DNA of 64,000 nucleotides from UBA2336 sp036787955 (GTDB lineage Bacteria; Bacteroidota; Bacteroidia; Cytophagales; Cyclobacteriaceae). The position numbers were made by a program, and so were the translations under genes. The stretch covers positions 68,410 through 132,409 of the forward strand of contig DAIQOI010000008.1 of the NCBI GenBank assembly GCA_036787955.1, read 5' to 3'. The notes under the pieces were generated by a model. It saw only the letters and a program-made list of their open reading frames with translations. It made no database searches and had not been told where the DNA came from. Every line of letters starts with the position of its first letter. Within the stretch, counting starts at the first letter, position 1. Positions 17,238 through 24,807 of the stretch are shown here, one piece after another.

Positions 17238-18093
17238 CTGTCGTGTAGTCTTCCTGCTGCTGCTCTCCGCACCTGTACTCGGTCAGGATACCACCGCCAG
17301 GCATCCTTCACCCCGTGCGTTGATCATTGCTGCCGGAGCAACATACACCACCTCGCTGGTGGTATTGTCCCGTCTCTGGTACAGCCAGTCACCGCGTCAG
17401 TCTTTTACCTTTTTCAACGACTGGCACGAATGGAAACAGGTAGATAAGGCCGGGCACTTCTATACAGCCTTTCACCTCTCGGCAGGCACTTCGCAGCTAT
17501 TGAAAAAGTACAACCTGCCCGATAACAAAGCCGATGCATGGGGTGCCATGGGGGGATTTCTTTTGCTCCTACCGGTAGAAATATTTGATGGTTTTTCAGC
17601 AGGATATGGTGCATCCCTGCCCGATGCAGCTGCCAACCTGTCGGGAGCGGCATTTTACTACCTGCAGGCCAGGCTATGGAATGAAGTGCGCCTCCAGCCC
17701 AAATTTTCCTTTCACCGTACCCCCTACCCCCGGTTACGGGATGATCATACGCTGGGCAAGGATCTGCTTTCAGAAATACTCAAAGATTACAATGGCCAAA
17801 CCTACTGGCTATCCATCAACATGGACCGCTTTATCAGGTTTCCGCGCTGGATAAATCTTGCTTTAGGCTATGGCGCAACAGGCATGGTGTATGCGCGCGA
17901 CCCTCAAAACGAAACATCCGGTTATCATGCCTACCGCGAATTTTACCTGGGCCTGGATATTGACTTATCGCACATTAAAACCCGCTCAAAAGCCTTAAAC
18001 ACGCTCTTGTTCTTTGTCCACACAATCAAACTTCCGGCACCAGCCATTAAATTTTCACCGGCCGGAAACTCATGGCATTGGGTGATGTTCTGA
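17230..18093 (+). CDS. DUF2279 family periplasmic/outer-membrane protein
   Basis: 287 residues starting at the ATG at 17230, directly before a signal peptide (hydrophobic 7-18). The central part AGHFYTAFHLSAGTSQLL ... FDGFSAGYGASLPDAAAN (about 75-145) is the DUF2279 pattern, with His and Asp residues in predicted membrane-associated helices; the YfiM-like relatives are lipoproteins of unknown role. Its start overlaps the end of the TamB-like gene by eight bases, so expression is coupled, and a shared role in envelope assembly is a reasonable guess. The frame opens earlier (17167), but that stretch lies inside the upstream gene. Confidence 0.8.
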   Translation: MNSCRVVFLLLLSAPVLGQDTTARHPSPRALIIAAGATYTTSLVVLSRLWYSQSPRQSFTFFNDWHEWKQVDKAGHFYTAFHLSAGTSQLLKKYNLPDNKADAWGAMGGFLLLLPVEIFDGFSAGYGASLPDAAANLSGAAFYYLQARLWNEVRLQPKFSFHRTPYPRLRDDHTLGKDLLSEILKDYNGQTYWLSINMDRFIRFPRWINLALGYGATGMVYARDPQNETSGYHAYREFYLGLDIDLSHIKTRSKALNTLLFFVHTIKLPAPAIKFSPAGNSWHWVMF

Positions 18094-18137
18094 TTGTTTC
18101 GGTTTTTTTCTACCTTAACCGAAAAATACCATTCGCC

Positions 18138-18536
18138 ATGGACATTTTTAACACCCTGAAAAATTATGCCGACCAGATTGGCGGCACCTTTAGCGATTAC
18201 GACCATACTAAATCTATTGTTGTAGTGCCTTTGCCCGATGGAAGGTTTCAGACCGTTTTAGCCACGCTTCAAAAAAGTAAAACATCCGGCAAGCAGCGTA
18301 TCGTTTTTACAAGCAAAGTAACCGACTATAACGAAAGCATTGACGCCCGTGAACTGCTTATACAAAACGGCTTATTCGATTTCAGTAAATTTATTCTTGA
18401 CGACAATCAGCTAAAAGTGATTGCCAGCGGATTGACGGATGGTATTTCGGAAGAAGAAATAAAATACATGGTTCAGGAAGTGGCCCAGTTGGCCGACTAT
18501 TATGAGTTGAAGCTCACTGGCAAAGACATTCACTGA
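18138..18536 (+). CDS. Small conserved protein, possibly YbjN/secretion-chaperone-like fold
   Basis: 132 residues, acidic, with no signal or membrane segment. The predicted order is helix (MDIFNTLKNYADQIGG), strands (SIVVVPLPDGRFQTVLATLQ, KQRIVFTSKV), helix, strand, and a C-terminal helix (EEEIKYMVQEVAQLADYYE). That arrangement recalls YbjN-like and type III chaperone-like folds, but this is structural guesswork, not a family match. The ATG at 18138 is preferred over one at 18072, which overlaps the upstream gene. The RNase P RNA begins about 30 bases after its stop. Confidence 0.6.
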   Translation: MDIFNTLKNYADQIGGTFSDYDHTKSIVVVPLPDGRFQTVLATLQKSKTSGKQRIVFTSKVTDYNESIDARELLIQNGLFDFSKFILDDNQLKVIASGLTDGISEEEIKYMVQEVAQLADYYELKLTGKDIH

Positions 18537-18558
18537 ACCGACTGTGAACCTCTTTCGT

Positions 18559-18566
18559 TATCTTTG
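18559..18566 (+). promoter_or_regulatory. -7 element of the RNase P RNA promoter
   Basis: TATCTTTG is an exact match to the Bacteroidota -7 box TAnnTTTG and lies directly before the 5' strand of helix P1. It puts the start of transcription near 18570. No convincing -33 TTTG is seen in the end of the upstream gene. Confidence 0.6.
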
Positions 18567-18968
18567 CTGCAGGCAGGCCGGCTTACCGCTACACCAACCG
18601 GTGTGGAGGAAAGTCCGGGCAACATCGGGAAGCATACCCCGGGAAAACCGGGGGCCCTGCCGGTTAAGCGGCAGGGACAGATAGTGCCACAGAAAACAGG
18701 TAGCCCTGACGGTTACCGTCAGGGTGATAGTGAAAAGGTGGGGTAAGAGCCCACCGTCTGCGTCAGCAATGCCGCAGTGCACGGAAAACCTTATGCGTTG
18801 AAAGGTCAAATAGGCTCCGGCATGGAACCTCCCGATTCCACGGCAATACATGTTGCCAGCCGGAGCGGGTAGACCGATTGAATCCCGCCCGGTGGCGGGA
18901 TCAGACAAATGGTAAGCACCCACGCCTGAGGCGTGGGCACAGAACCCGGCTTACAGGCCTGTTACTGC
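18567..18968 (+). ncRNA. rnpB: RNase P RNA, bacterial type A
   Basis: Catalytic RNA that trims the 5' leader of tRNA precursors. Conserved region I (GAGGAAAGTCCGGGC, 18606-18620) and region V (ACAGAACCCGGCTTA, 18940-18954) are intact and in order, and the ends pair to form P1 (CAGGCC at the 5' side with GGCCTG at 18956-18961). Extra hairpins are visible, for example CCCTGACGG/CCGTCAGGG around 18704-18724 and CCCACGCC/GGCGTGGG around 18919-18937. It is preceded by a -7 box and followed by a strong terminator. The exact ends are uncertain by a few bases. Confidence 0.95.
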
Positions 18969-18974
18969 AACACC

Positions 18975-19013
18975 AAACCTTCCGGCCAAAAGACCGGAAG
19001 GTTTGTTTTTATT
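18975..19013 (+). terminator. Rho-independent terminator after rnpB
   Basis: AAACCTTCCGG and CCGGAAGGTTT form an 11-base-pair perfect stem (18975-18985 with 18994-19004) with an 8-base loop, followed by GTTTTTATT. It separates RNase P RNA from the response regulator gene that starts 17 bases later. Confidence 0.9.
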
Positions 19014-19030
19014 CACAACCTTATAAGGGC

Positions 19031-20185
19031 ATGGCAAGAATACTAATTGTTGACGACATGGCAGCCATTCGCGCTTCGCTGAAGGAAATCCTTGAACAGG
19101 AAGGCCACCAGGTAGCTGAAGCGCGGGATGGTGAAGAGGCACTGGTCCACCTGCAGCACAACGAAACGGATGTGGCCTTCTGCGATGTAAAGATGCCCAA
19201 ACTGGATGGCATTGAACTCCTTCAGCGGGTTAAACAGGAAGGCATCCAGACTGCCTTCATCATGATTTCGGCACACGGCACGCGCGAGACTGCACTGGAA
19301 TGCATTAAACTGGGGGCCTACTTTTTCATTCAAAAACCGTTCGACAGCATCGAAACCATTCTCATTCACTTGCGCAACGTACTGGAGCGCAATCAGCTTC
19401 GCGCTGAAAACCGCGCCCTGAAAAAAAAGGTGAGCAAAAAATGGGAGATAGTGGGCGAATCAGAAAACATTCTGCAGGTAAAAGCCATGATTGAAAAAGT
19501 AGCGCCCACAGATGCACGCGTGCTGATTGTTGGGCCAAACGGTTCGGGCAAGGAACTGGTGGCGCGCCAGCTTCACGAAAAAAGCAAGCGAGCCGAATTT
19601 CCCTGGGTAGAAGTAAACTGTGCCGCCATTCCTTCCGAACTGATCGAAAGCGAGCTTTTCGGCCATGAAAAAGGGGCTTTTACTTCGGCTATCAAACAAC
19701 GCATCGGCAAGTTCGAACAAGCCGAAGGCGGTACGCTTTTTCTGGATGAGATTGGCGATATGAGCCTTGCCGCACAGGCCAAAGTTTTGCGGGCGCTGCA
19801 GGAGAACAAGATTACCCGCGTAGGCGGAGAGCGCGATATTCCGGTGAACGTAAGGATAATTGCCGCAACCAATAAAGACCTTAAAAAAGAAATTGCCGAG
19901 CATCGCTTCCGCGAGGACCTCTATCACCGGCTGAGCGTAATCGTTATCAAGGTCCCATCCCTGGCCGAACGCAAAGAAGACATCCCGCTTTTAACAGATA
20001 AGTTCCTGACCGACATCGCTGAGGAGCAGGGTAGCCGAAAGAAAAAGATAAGCGAAAAGGCCCTAAAGGCCTTACAAAACCATAATTGGACCGGGAATAT
20101 CAGGGAGCTGAGAAACGTTATTGAAAGACTCGTAATCATGTCGGATGACATAATTACGGAACGAGAGGTGGAAGCCTACCTCTGA
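19031..20185 (+). CDS. Sigma-54 activator: response-regulator receiver plus AAA+, no DNA-binding domain
   Basis: 384 residues. The receiver domain (1-120) has D8/D9, phosphoacceptor D52 and K102. The AAA+ domain (about 140-370) has Walker A GPNGSGKE (168-175), the sigma-54-contacting loop GAFTSA (215-220), Walker B GGTLFLDE (233-240) and the arginine-finger region FREDLYHRL. NtrC relatives then carry a Fis-type helix-turn-helix of about 50 residues; here the chain ends EREVEAYL right after the AAA+ lid. The frame opens upstream through rnpB, but the ATG at 19031 starts the receiver domain. A sensor kinase is not in this window. Helicobacter FlgR is a known activator without such a domain. Confidence 0.92.
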   Translation: MARILIVDDMAAIRASLKEILEQEGHQVAEARDGEEALVHLQHNETDVAFCDVKMPKLDGIELLQRVKQEGIQTAFIMISAHGTRETALECIKLGAYFFIQKPFDSIETILIHLRNVLERNQLRAENRALKKKVSKKWEIVGESENILQVKAMIEKVAPTDARVLIVGPNGSGKELVARQLHEKSKRAEFPWVEVNCAAIPSELIESELFGHEKGAFTSAIKQRIGKFEQAEGGTLFLDEIGDMSLAAQAKVLRALQENKITRVGGERDIPVNVRIIAATNKDLKKEIAEHRFREDLYHRLSVIVIKVPSLAERKEDIPLLTDKFLTDIAEEQGSRKKKISEKALKALQNHNWTGNIRELRNVIERLVIMSDDIITEREVEAYL

Positions 20186-20188
20186 AAC

Positions 20189-20314
20189 TTAAACCTTACG
20201 AACGGCAGTATCTTTCTTCAAGGAATCCTGCTTCTGACTGTACGTAGGACAGGTATACTGACTGCAGGCTGCTATGAAAAAGGCCAAAAGAAGGAAAATA
20301 AGCAGTTTTTTCAT
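20189..20314 (-). CDS. Very small lipoprotein, 41 residues
   Basis: Begins MKKLLIFLLLAFFIAACS: a complete type II signal peptide with lipobox IAAC and lipidated C17. The mature peptide is only about 25 residues (a CPTYS motif, then Lys/Asp-rich). Conserved tiny lipoproteins of this shape occur in Bacteroidota; the function is unknown. A textbook promoter lies just upstream (TTTG-N19-TATTTTTG), supporting a real gene. Its stop meets the end of the convergent sigma-54 activator three bases away. Confidence 0.75.
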   Translation of the reverse strand: MKKLLIFLLLAFFIAACSQYTCPTYSQKQDSLKKDTAVRKV

Positions 20315-20334
20315 GGTTTGAAGCTATTGACAAA

Positions 20335-20365
20335 CAAAAATAGAACAGTAATCATTCAAAACAAA
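20335..20365 (-). promoter_or_regulatory. Bacteroidota housekeeping promoter for the 41-residue lipoprotein
   Basis: On the minus strand TTTG (20365-20362), 19 bases, then TATTTTTG (20342-20335): an exact match to the -33/-7 consensus TTTG-N19-TAnnTTTG. The lipoprotein ATG is at 20314. Confidence 0.75.
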
Positions 20366-20403
20366 TTCAACGTAAGAAAATAACTCTTTATCGCCAAAAA
20401 AGT

Positions 20404-21396
20404 TTACTCAACCAACAGGTTACAGCCCCGGATATCGCTGTTGTCTATCCTGCCCAAAACTTCAAACGAGCCATCAGCGTAGCACCGCCCAAGATCGGCT
20501 GTTTCGATAAAAGCAATGGAATGGACATTGCCCAAATCAATAATGTTAATACCACCTGTTTTTTCTTCCGGCAACAAGGTAAGCGGATCATAGAGGTCGC
20601 GGATAAGTACCCGCATCCAGGGTGGCGGATAAAACCGCATGCCGCCACGGGTATAGGCCTGCGAAAACAGTTCGGTCATTCCATATTCAGAATAAATTTT
20701 GTCCACCCCAAAACACCGTATCAGGCATTCATGCAACGCCTCTCGTGTTAGCTCCTCCCTCCTGCCTTTCATCCCACCGGTTTCAACAATCAAACAGCCC
20801 GACAAGTCGGGTTTGTGCTTTTCGGCCAGGTCGAGCAAAGCAAAGGTTACACCCCAAATCATAATCTTCCGGTCATTTAGCTTTGCTGCAATGCTGATAC
20901 GCTCCAGCATTTCATGGGTGTTGTACAGGTAAAATCCGGAAAACGCCGATTCACTTTGCTGAATGAGATGGTTTAACATAGTAACCAGTGAAGAGTTTTT
21001 GCGCTCCAGGTAAGAGGGCAGCAATGCGAACAGATGGTATTGTTTTACGTTCCCAAAAAATAATTCAAAATTTTTCAGGGCATGCTCCAAATAAAACGAA
21101 TCATTGGTATAGTAGTGCCGGCTCGACACAGCCCCCGTAGTACCGCTGCTTTCAAAATAACCCTGCGGCAGCCAGTTGCCGGTGATGAGGCGGTGCGACT
21201 TAAAAAAATCAATCGGCAGGAAGGGGATCTCAGCAATTGAGGTAATGGAAGAAATATCCGCCTGCCGCGCCTTTAAATAACGCCCATAAACGGGGTTATG
21301 GATAGCCTGATAGCGGAATATACGGATGGCAATATTTGCAAATGAGTTGGCGTTAATGCCTTGTAATTCCGCCCGAAAACCATTTATTGTTGACAA
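20404..21396 (-). CDS. LuxE-like acyl-protein synthetase (ANL adenylating family)
   Basis: 330 residues resembling LuxE acyl-protein synthetases of the adenylate-forming superfamily. The phosphate-binding loop is ESSGTTG (about 84-90), a mid-domain motif YSEYGMTELF (about 235-245) matches the ANL YGxTE motif, and IDNSDIRGCNLLV closes the chain where LuxE proteins end. Such enzymes activate an acyl group as AMP ester. No LuxC reductase or luciferase is nearby, so bioluminescence is not implied. The start is TTG at 21396, since no upstream ATG is in frame; a -7 box lies at 21416-21423. Confidence 0.85.
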   Translation of the reverse strand: MSTINGFRAELQGINANSFANIAIRIFRYQAIHNPVYGRYLKARQADISSITSIAEIPFLPIDFFKSHRLITGNWLPQGYFESSGTTGAVSSRHYYTNDSFYLEHALKNFELFFGNVKQYHLFALLPSYLERKNSSLVTMLNHLIQQSESAFSGFYLYNTHEMLERISIAAKLNDRKIMIWGVTFALLDLAEKHKPDLSGCLIVETGGMKGRREELTREALHECLIRCFGVDKIYSEYGMTELFSQAYTRGGMRFYPPPWMRVLIRDLYDPLTLLPEEKTGGINIIDLGNVHSIAFIETADLGRCYADGSFEVLGRIDNSDIRGCNLLVE

Positions 21397-21415
21397 ACGT
21401 TGCTTAATTTACAGG

Positions 21416-21423
21416 CAAATTTA
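21416..21423 (-). promoter_or_regulatory. -7 element for the LuxE-like gene
   Basis: Minus-strand TAAATTTG matches TAnnTTTG 20 bases before the TTG start. It touches the first base of the divergent lipoprotein gene at 21423, so binding here could also block that gene's start. No clear -33 box. Confidence 0.4.
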
Positions 21424-22292
21424 TGCACATGCGGCTATTGTCATCCATGCTGATACTAATTGGAAGCATTTCCTTCTTTGGATCATGCTTTGAGCCGCCA
21501 CAGTTCAGCAAACGGCCGGAAATTACTGTTAGTAAGATTGAATTTTATGAAACTCCGGGCCTGGATGCCGATACCCTGGTGTTGTACATTGACTTCAGGG
21601 ATGGTGATGGCGACATGGGTTTTGACGGTCTCAACCAACAGCACAGCAGCGACCCCTTTCATCCCAACTATTATTACCTGGAAGGTCCCGGTTCCACTAT
21701 TGTGAAAAACCCAACCGACCAGGTAACAGTAAATGCCCCCGACCCCATACCTTCGAGCCTGCCGGTGCTGAAAGATCTGGGAAACACCGGTAAGTTAGTA
21801 CGGCTGCGCACGCGTAATAAACCTGGCTACGAATACCTTCCGCCACTGAATAGTGGCGACCTGGGTTGCCGGAATTACCGTATCCAGTACTTAATCATCC
21901 CTTACACTCAGCCGGATATTGTGGATGATTCCTACAACATCGTTGCCCGGTCGAGCCGGGGCGATGTAATTGTGCAGGATACACTGTACTATACTACAAA
22001 CCGCAATCATTATAACCTCCGTATCCGCTTTTATCAGCGTGTCGGATCTTCCTTGCAGGAATACAGCTGGGAAAATAATTTCTGCACCACATTTAATTCG
22101 CGCTACCCTGTCCTTTCGGAAACCGAAGGCCCTACCGAGGGAACATTAAAGTACAAAATGACTTCCATTGGATTTCTTGCCGTGTTTGGAGTGCGGCCGA
22201 TAGCGCTTGATGTAATAGTATCTGACCGCGCCCTGAACCGGGACTCCGTACGGGTACCTGAATTTACGCTCGACCAAATCCGGGTTAACTAA
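21423..22292 (+). CDS. Lipoprotein of unknown function
   Basis: 289 residues. Type II signal peptide with a hydrophobic core at 5-19 and lipobox FGSC (C22). The mature part has an acidic motif DFRDGDGDMGFDG (about 58-70) that looks like a calcium-binding Asp/Gly loop. No enzyme motif is recognised. Proteins of this type in Bacteroidota are usually cell-surface or periplasmic beta-sandwich proteins. It runs divergently from the LuxE-like gene (26 bases) and converges on the E1 gene, with a four-base overlap of the two stops. Confidence 0.75.
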   Translation: MHMRLLSSMLILIGSISFFGSCFEPPQFSKRPEITVSKIEFYETPGLDADTLVLYIDFRDGDGDMGFDGLNQQHSSDPFHPNYYYLEGPGSTIVKNPTDQVTVNAPDPIPSSLPVLKDLGNTGKLVRLRTRNKPGYEYLPPLNSGDLGCRNYRIQYLIIPYTQPDIVDDSYNIVARSSRGDVIVQDTLYYTTNRNHYNLRIRFYQRVGSSLQEYSWENNFCTTFNSRYPVLSETEGPTEGTLKYKMTSIGFLAVFGVRPIALDVIVSDRALNRDSVRVPEFTLDQIRVN

Positions 22293-24736
22293 AACAGCGG
22301 TGGATATTTTGCCGGGTCGGATTCCCGAACCAGCGAATAAATGCGTTCAATTATATCATCAGCATTTGGCTTGGAAAAATAATCTCCGTCTGAAGAGTAG
22401 GCCGGACGGTGCTCTTTTGCTGTGATGGTAATCGGGGCAGTATCCAGATACCGGTATGCTCCCTGCACTTCCAATACCTGTTGCATCATGAAAGCGGTGG
22501 CACCTCCGGGCACATCTTCATCGGCAAATACAACCCTGTTGGTTTTTTTTACCGACTCCAAGATTGTGTGGTGAATATCAAAGGGCAGCAATGTCTGAAC
22601 GTCAACCACCTCACACGAAATGTCCAGCTTTTCCAGTTCAGCAGCCGCTTCCATTACAATCCGGCACATGGATCCATACGTAACAACCGTAACATCACTT
22701 CCCTCACGCAACACCTCGGGTACACCCAATGGCACAGTAAATTCACCTATGTTGTCGGGTATTCGTTCTTTCAGGCGGTATCCGTTAAGGCATTCAATAA
22801 TCAATGCCGGATCGTCCGATCTTAACATGGTATTGTAGAAACCGGCTGCCTGGGTCATGTTGCGGGGAACCAGAACATAAATACCCCGGAGGCTGTGCAA
22901 TATCATGCCCATGGGAGATCCTGAGTGCCAGACACCCTCCAGGCGGTGACCCCGTGTGCGGATAATCAGCGGGGCTTTTTGCCCGCCTTTAGTGCGATAC
23001 TGCAAACACGCCAGGTCATCGCTCATAATCTGCAGCGCATACAGCAGGTAGTCGAGGTACTGGATTTCGGCAATGGGACGTAAGCCACGCAGGGCTGCAC
23101 CTATTCCCTGCCCTATGATAGTGCATTCCCGAATGCCCGTATCGGTTACACGCAGTTCGCCGTATTTTTCCTGAAGACCGGCGAAACCCTGATTCACATC
23201 GCCAATTTTGCCCACGTCCTCACCTATGGCGAAAACGCGCGCATCGCGTGCGAGTGCAGCATCGAAGCAGGCACGCACCACTTCACGGCCATCTACCTCA
23301 GGAACGTTATCTGAAAATACCGGTTTCACTTCCGGCACGCGCAAAGCCGATTCGGCTGTTTGGCTGTACAGGTGTGAGCTGTAACGGTCATGTGCGTCTT
23401 GATGCAGGCGATCCAGCCAGCCAAGCAGTCTGCTTCGACCCTCGGTGTGTTCGTCACGTACAATGCGCACCACTTTTCGGGCGGCACGCATGGCATCCAT
23501 GCGCACAGGATTAACGGTGCGCTTCAGGTGCCCCAATACTTCGCTGATCTCCTGTGCATGACGCGACTGGTTTAACAGGTCGTTCAGGATATCCTCCAGT
23601 TCGCGCTGATCCTTCTGTATATCTTCGGTAAAGGCTTTCCATGCCTTGTCTTTGGCCTTGCGCACGGTTTGTTTGGCCTCGGCCTCTATGGCGTCCAGCT
23701 CTTCAGGAAGTACCAACACCTCGTTTACTATCCACTCCCGCATTTTTCGCAGGCAGTCAAATTCTGCTTCCCAGGCCAGGCGTTCGGGTGATTTGTACCG
23801 CTCGTGCGAACCGGATGTGGAATGACCCTGGGGCTGCGTCATCTCTTCCACATGCACCAGCACGGGAACATGCTCTTCCCTGCAAATTTTTTCGGCCTTC
23901 CGGTAGGTTTCAAGCAATGCGGGGTAATCCCACCCTTTTACCACAAATATTTCAATTCCCGGCTCACCAGGTTTTCGTTGCATGCCGCTTAGTGCTTTCG
24001 ATATACTGCCTTTGGTAGTATGATATGCCTGCGGAACGGATATGCCGTAGTCGTCATCCCACACCGAAACGAGCATGGGTACCTGCAACACACCGGCAGC
24101 ATTCATGGCCTCAAAAAACATACCTTCGGATGTTGAAGCGTTGCCAATCGTACCAAAGGCTACTTCATTCCCTTTGCGCGAAAGCGTGGTAAACTGATGA
24201 AGTTGCGGATTGTTGCGGAATAGTTTTGACGCATACGCCATGCCCAGCAGGCGCGGCATTTGTGCTGCCGTAGGACTGATGTCAGAAGAGCTGTTTTTAA
24301 GTTCGGTCAGATTTTTCAACTTTCCGTTCTCGTCCAGCATGCGTGTGGCAAAGTGCCCGTTCATCAGCCTTCCGGCCGATGCGGGTTCAGCTTCAACGGA
24401 AGTGTGCGCATACAACTGTGCAAAATACTGCTCCAGCGTAAGTTCACCGATAGCCAGCATGAAGGTTTGGTCGCGATAATACCCCGAACGGAAGTCACCC
24501 GGACGGAAAACCTTCGCCATGGCTATCTGTGCAACCTCTTTGCCATCTCCGAAGATGCCAAACTTGGCTTTGCCCATGAACACTTCCTTTCTTCCCAGCA
24601 GGCTGGCCTCCCGGCTTTCGCAAGCCAGGCGATAATCGGCCAGAATTTCCTTGACACGGGCCTGGGAAAACCGCGTTTTTGATGCTTTCGTTTCTGCCAC
24701 GCTTCTCAGTTTTTCAATGCGTTCAAAAATAGCCAT
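22289..24736 (-). CDS. Alpha-keto acid dehydrogenase E1, fused alpha and beta subunits
   Basis: 815 residues: an E1-alpha domain first (about 25-400, TPP-binding, with EGMFFEAMNAAG and WDDDYGISVPQA) and a transketolase-type E1-beta domain after about 470 (GEDVGKIGDVNQGF, EIQYLDYL, C-terminal TPP/dimer domain with DVQTLLPFD). In most bacteria these are two proteins; Bacteroidota often fuse them. The likely substrate class is branched-chain 2-oxo acids (2-oxoisovalerate), feeding iso-fatty acids, but pyruvate is not excluded. E2 and E3 are not encoded here. The ATG at 24736 is preferred to a TTG six codons earlier. Confidence 0.9.
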   Translation of the reverse strand: MAIFERIEKLRSVAETKASKTRFSQARVKEILADYRLACESREASLLGRKEVFMGKAKFGIFGDGKEVAQIAMAKVFRPGDFRSGYYRDQTFMLAIGELTLEQYFAQLYAHTSVEAEPASAGRLMNGHFATRMLDENGKLKNLTELKNSSSDISPTAAQMPRLLGMAYASKLFRNNPQLHQFTTLSRKGNEVAFGTIGNASTSEGMFFEAMNAAGVLQVPMLVSVWDDDYGISVPQAYHTTKGSISKALSGMQRKPGEPGIEIFVVKGWDYPALLETYRKAEKICREEHVPVLVHVEEMTQPQGHSTSGSHERYKSPERLAWEAEFDCLRKMREWIVNEVLVLPEELDAIEAEAKQTVRKAKDKAWKAFTEDIQKDQRELEDILNDLLNQSRHAQEISEVLGHLKRTVNPVRMDAMRAARKVVRIVRDEHTEGRSRLLGWLDRLHQDAHDRYSSHLYSQTAESALRVPEVKPVFSDNVPEVDGREVVRACFDAALARDARVFAIGEDVGKIGDVNQGFAGLQEKYGELRVTDTGIRECTIIGQGIGAALRGLRPIAEIQYLDYLLYALQIMSDDLACLQYRTKGGQKAPLIIRTRGHRLEGVWHSGSPMGMILHSLRGIYVLVPRNMTQAAGFYNTMLRSDDPALIIECLNGYRLKERIPDNIGEFTVPLGVPEVLREGSDVTVVTYGSMCRIVMEAAAELEKLDISCEVVDVQTLLPFDIHHTILESVKKTNRVVFADEDVPGGATAFMMQQVLEVQGAYRYLDTAPITITAKEHRPAYSSDGDYFSKPNADDIIERIYSLVRESDPAKYPPLF

Positions 24737-24753
24737 AAGGCTGCCAAATGCCA

Positions 24754-24784
24754 ATTGCGATTTGGGGGCCGGCGGTTATCTTTG
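24754..24784 (+). promoter_or_regulatory. Promoter of alanine dehydrogenase
   Basis: ATTG (24754-24757), 19 bases, then TATCTTTG (24777-24784), a near-perfect Bacteroidota -33/-7 pair. The ald ATG follows at 24808. It lies in the gap between ald and the divergent E1 fusion gene. Confidence 0.7.
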
Positions 24785-24807
24785 CAGCCAATTCAAACGA
24801 TTGAGCT

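Noticed and set aside
18878..19030. 51-residue N-terminal extension of the sigma-54 activator
   Set aside because: It would be encoded by the RNase P RNA and its terminator; the receiver domain starts at the ATG at 19031.
20404..21396. Bioluminescence gene cluster
   Set aside because: The LuxE-like enzyme stands alone, without luxC, luxD or luciferase genes.
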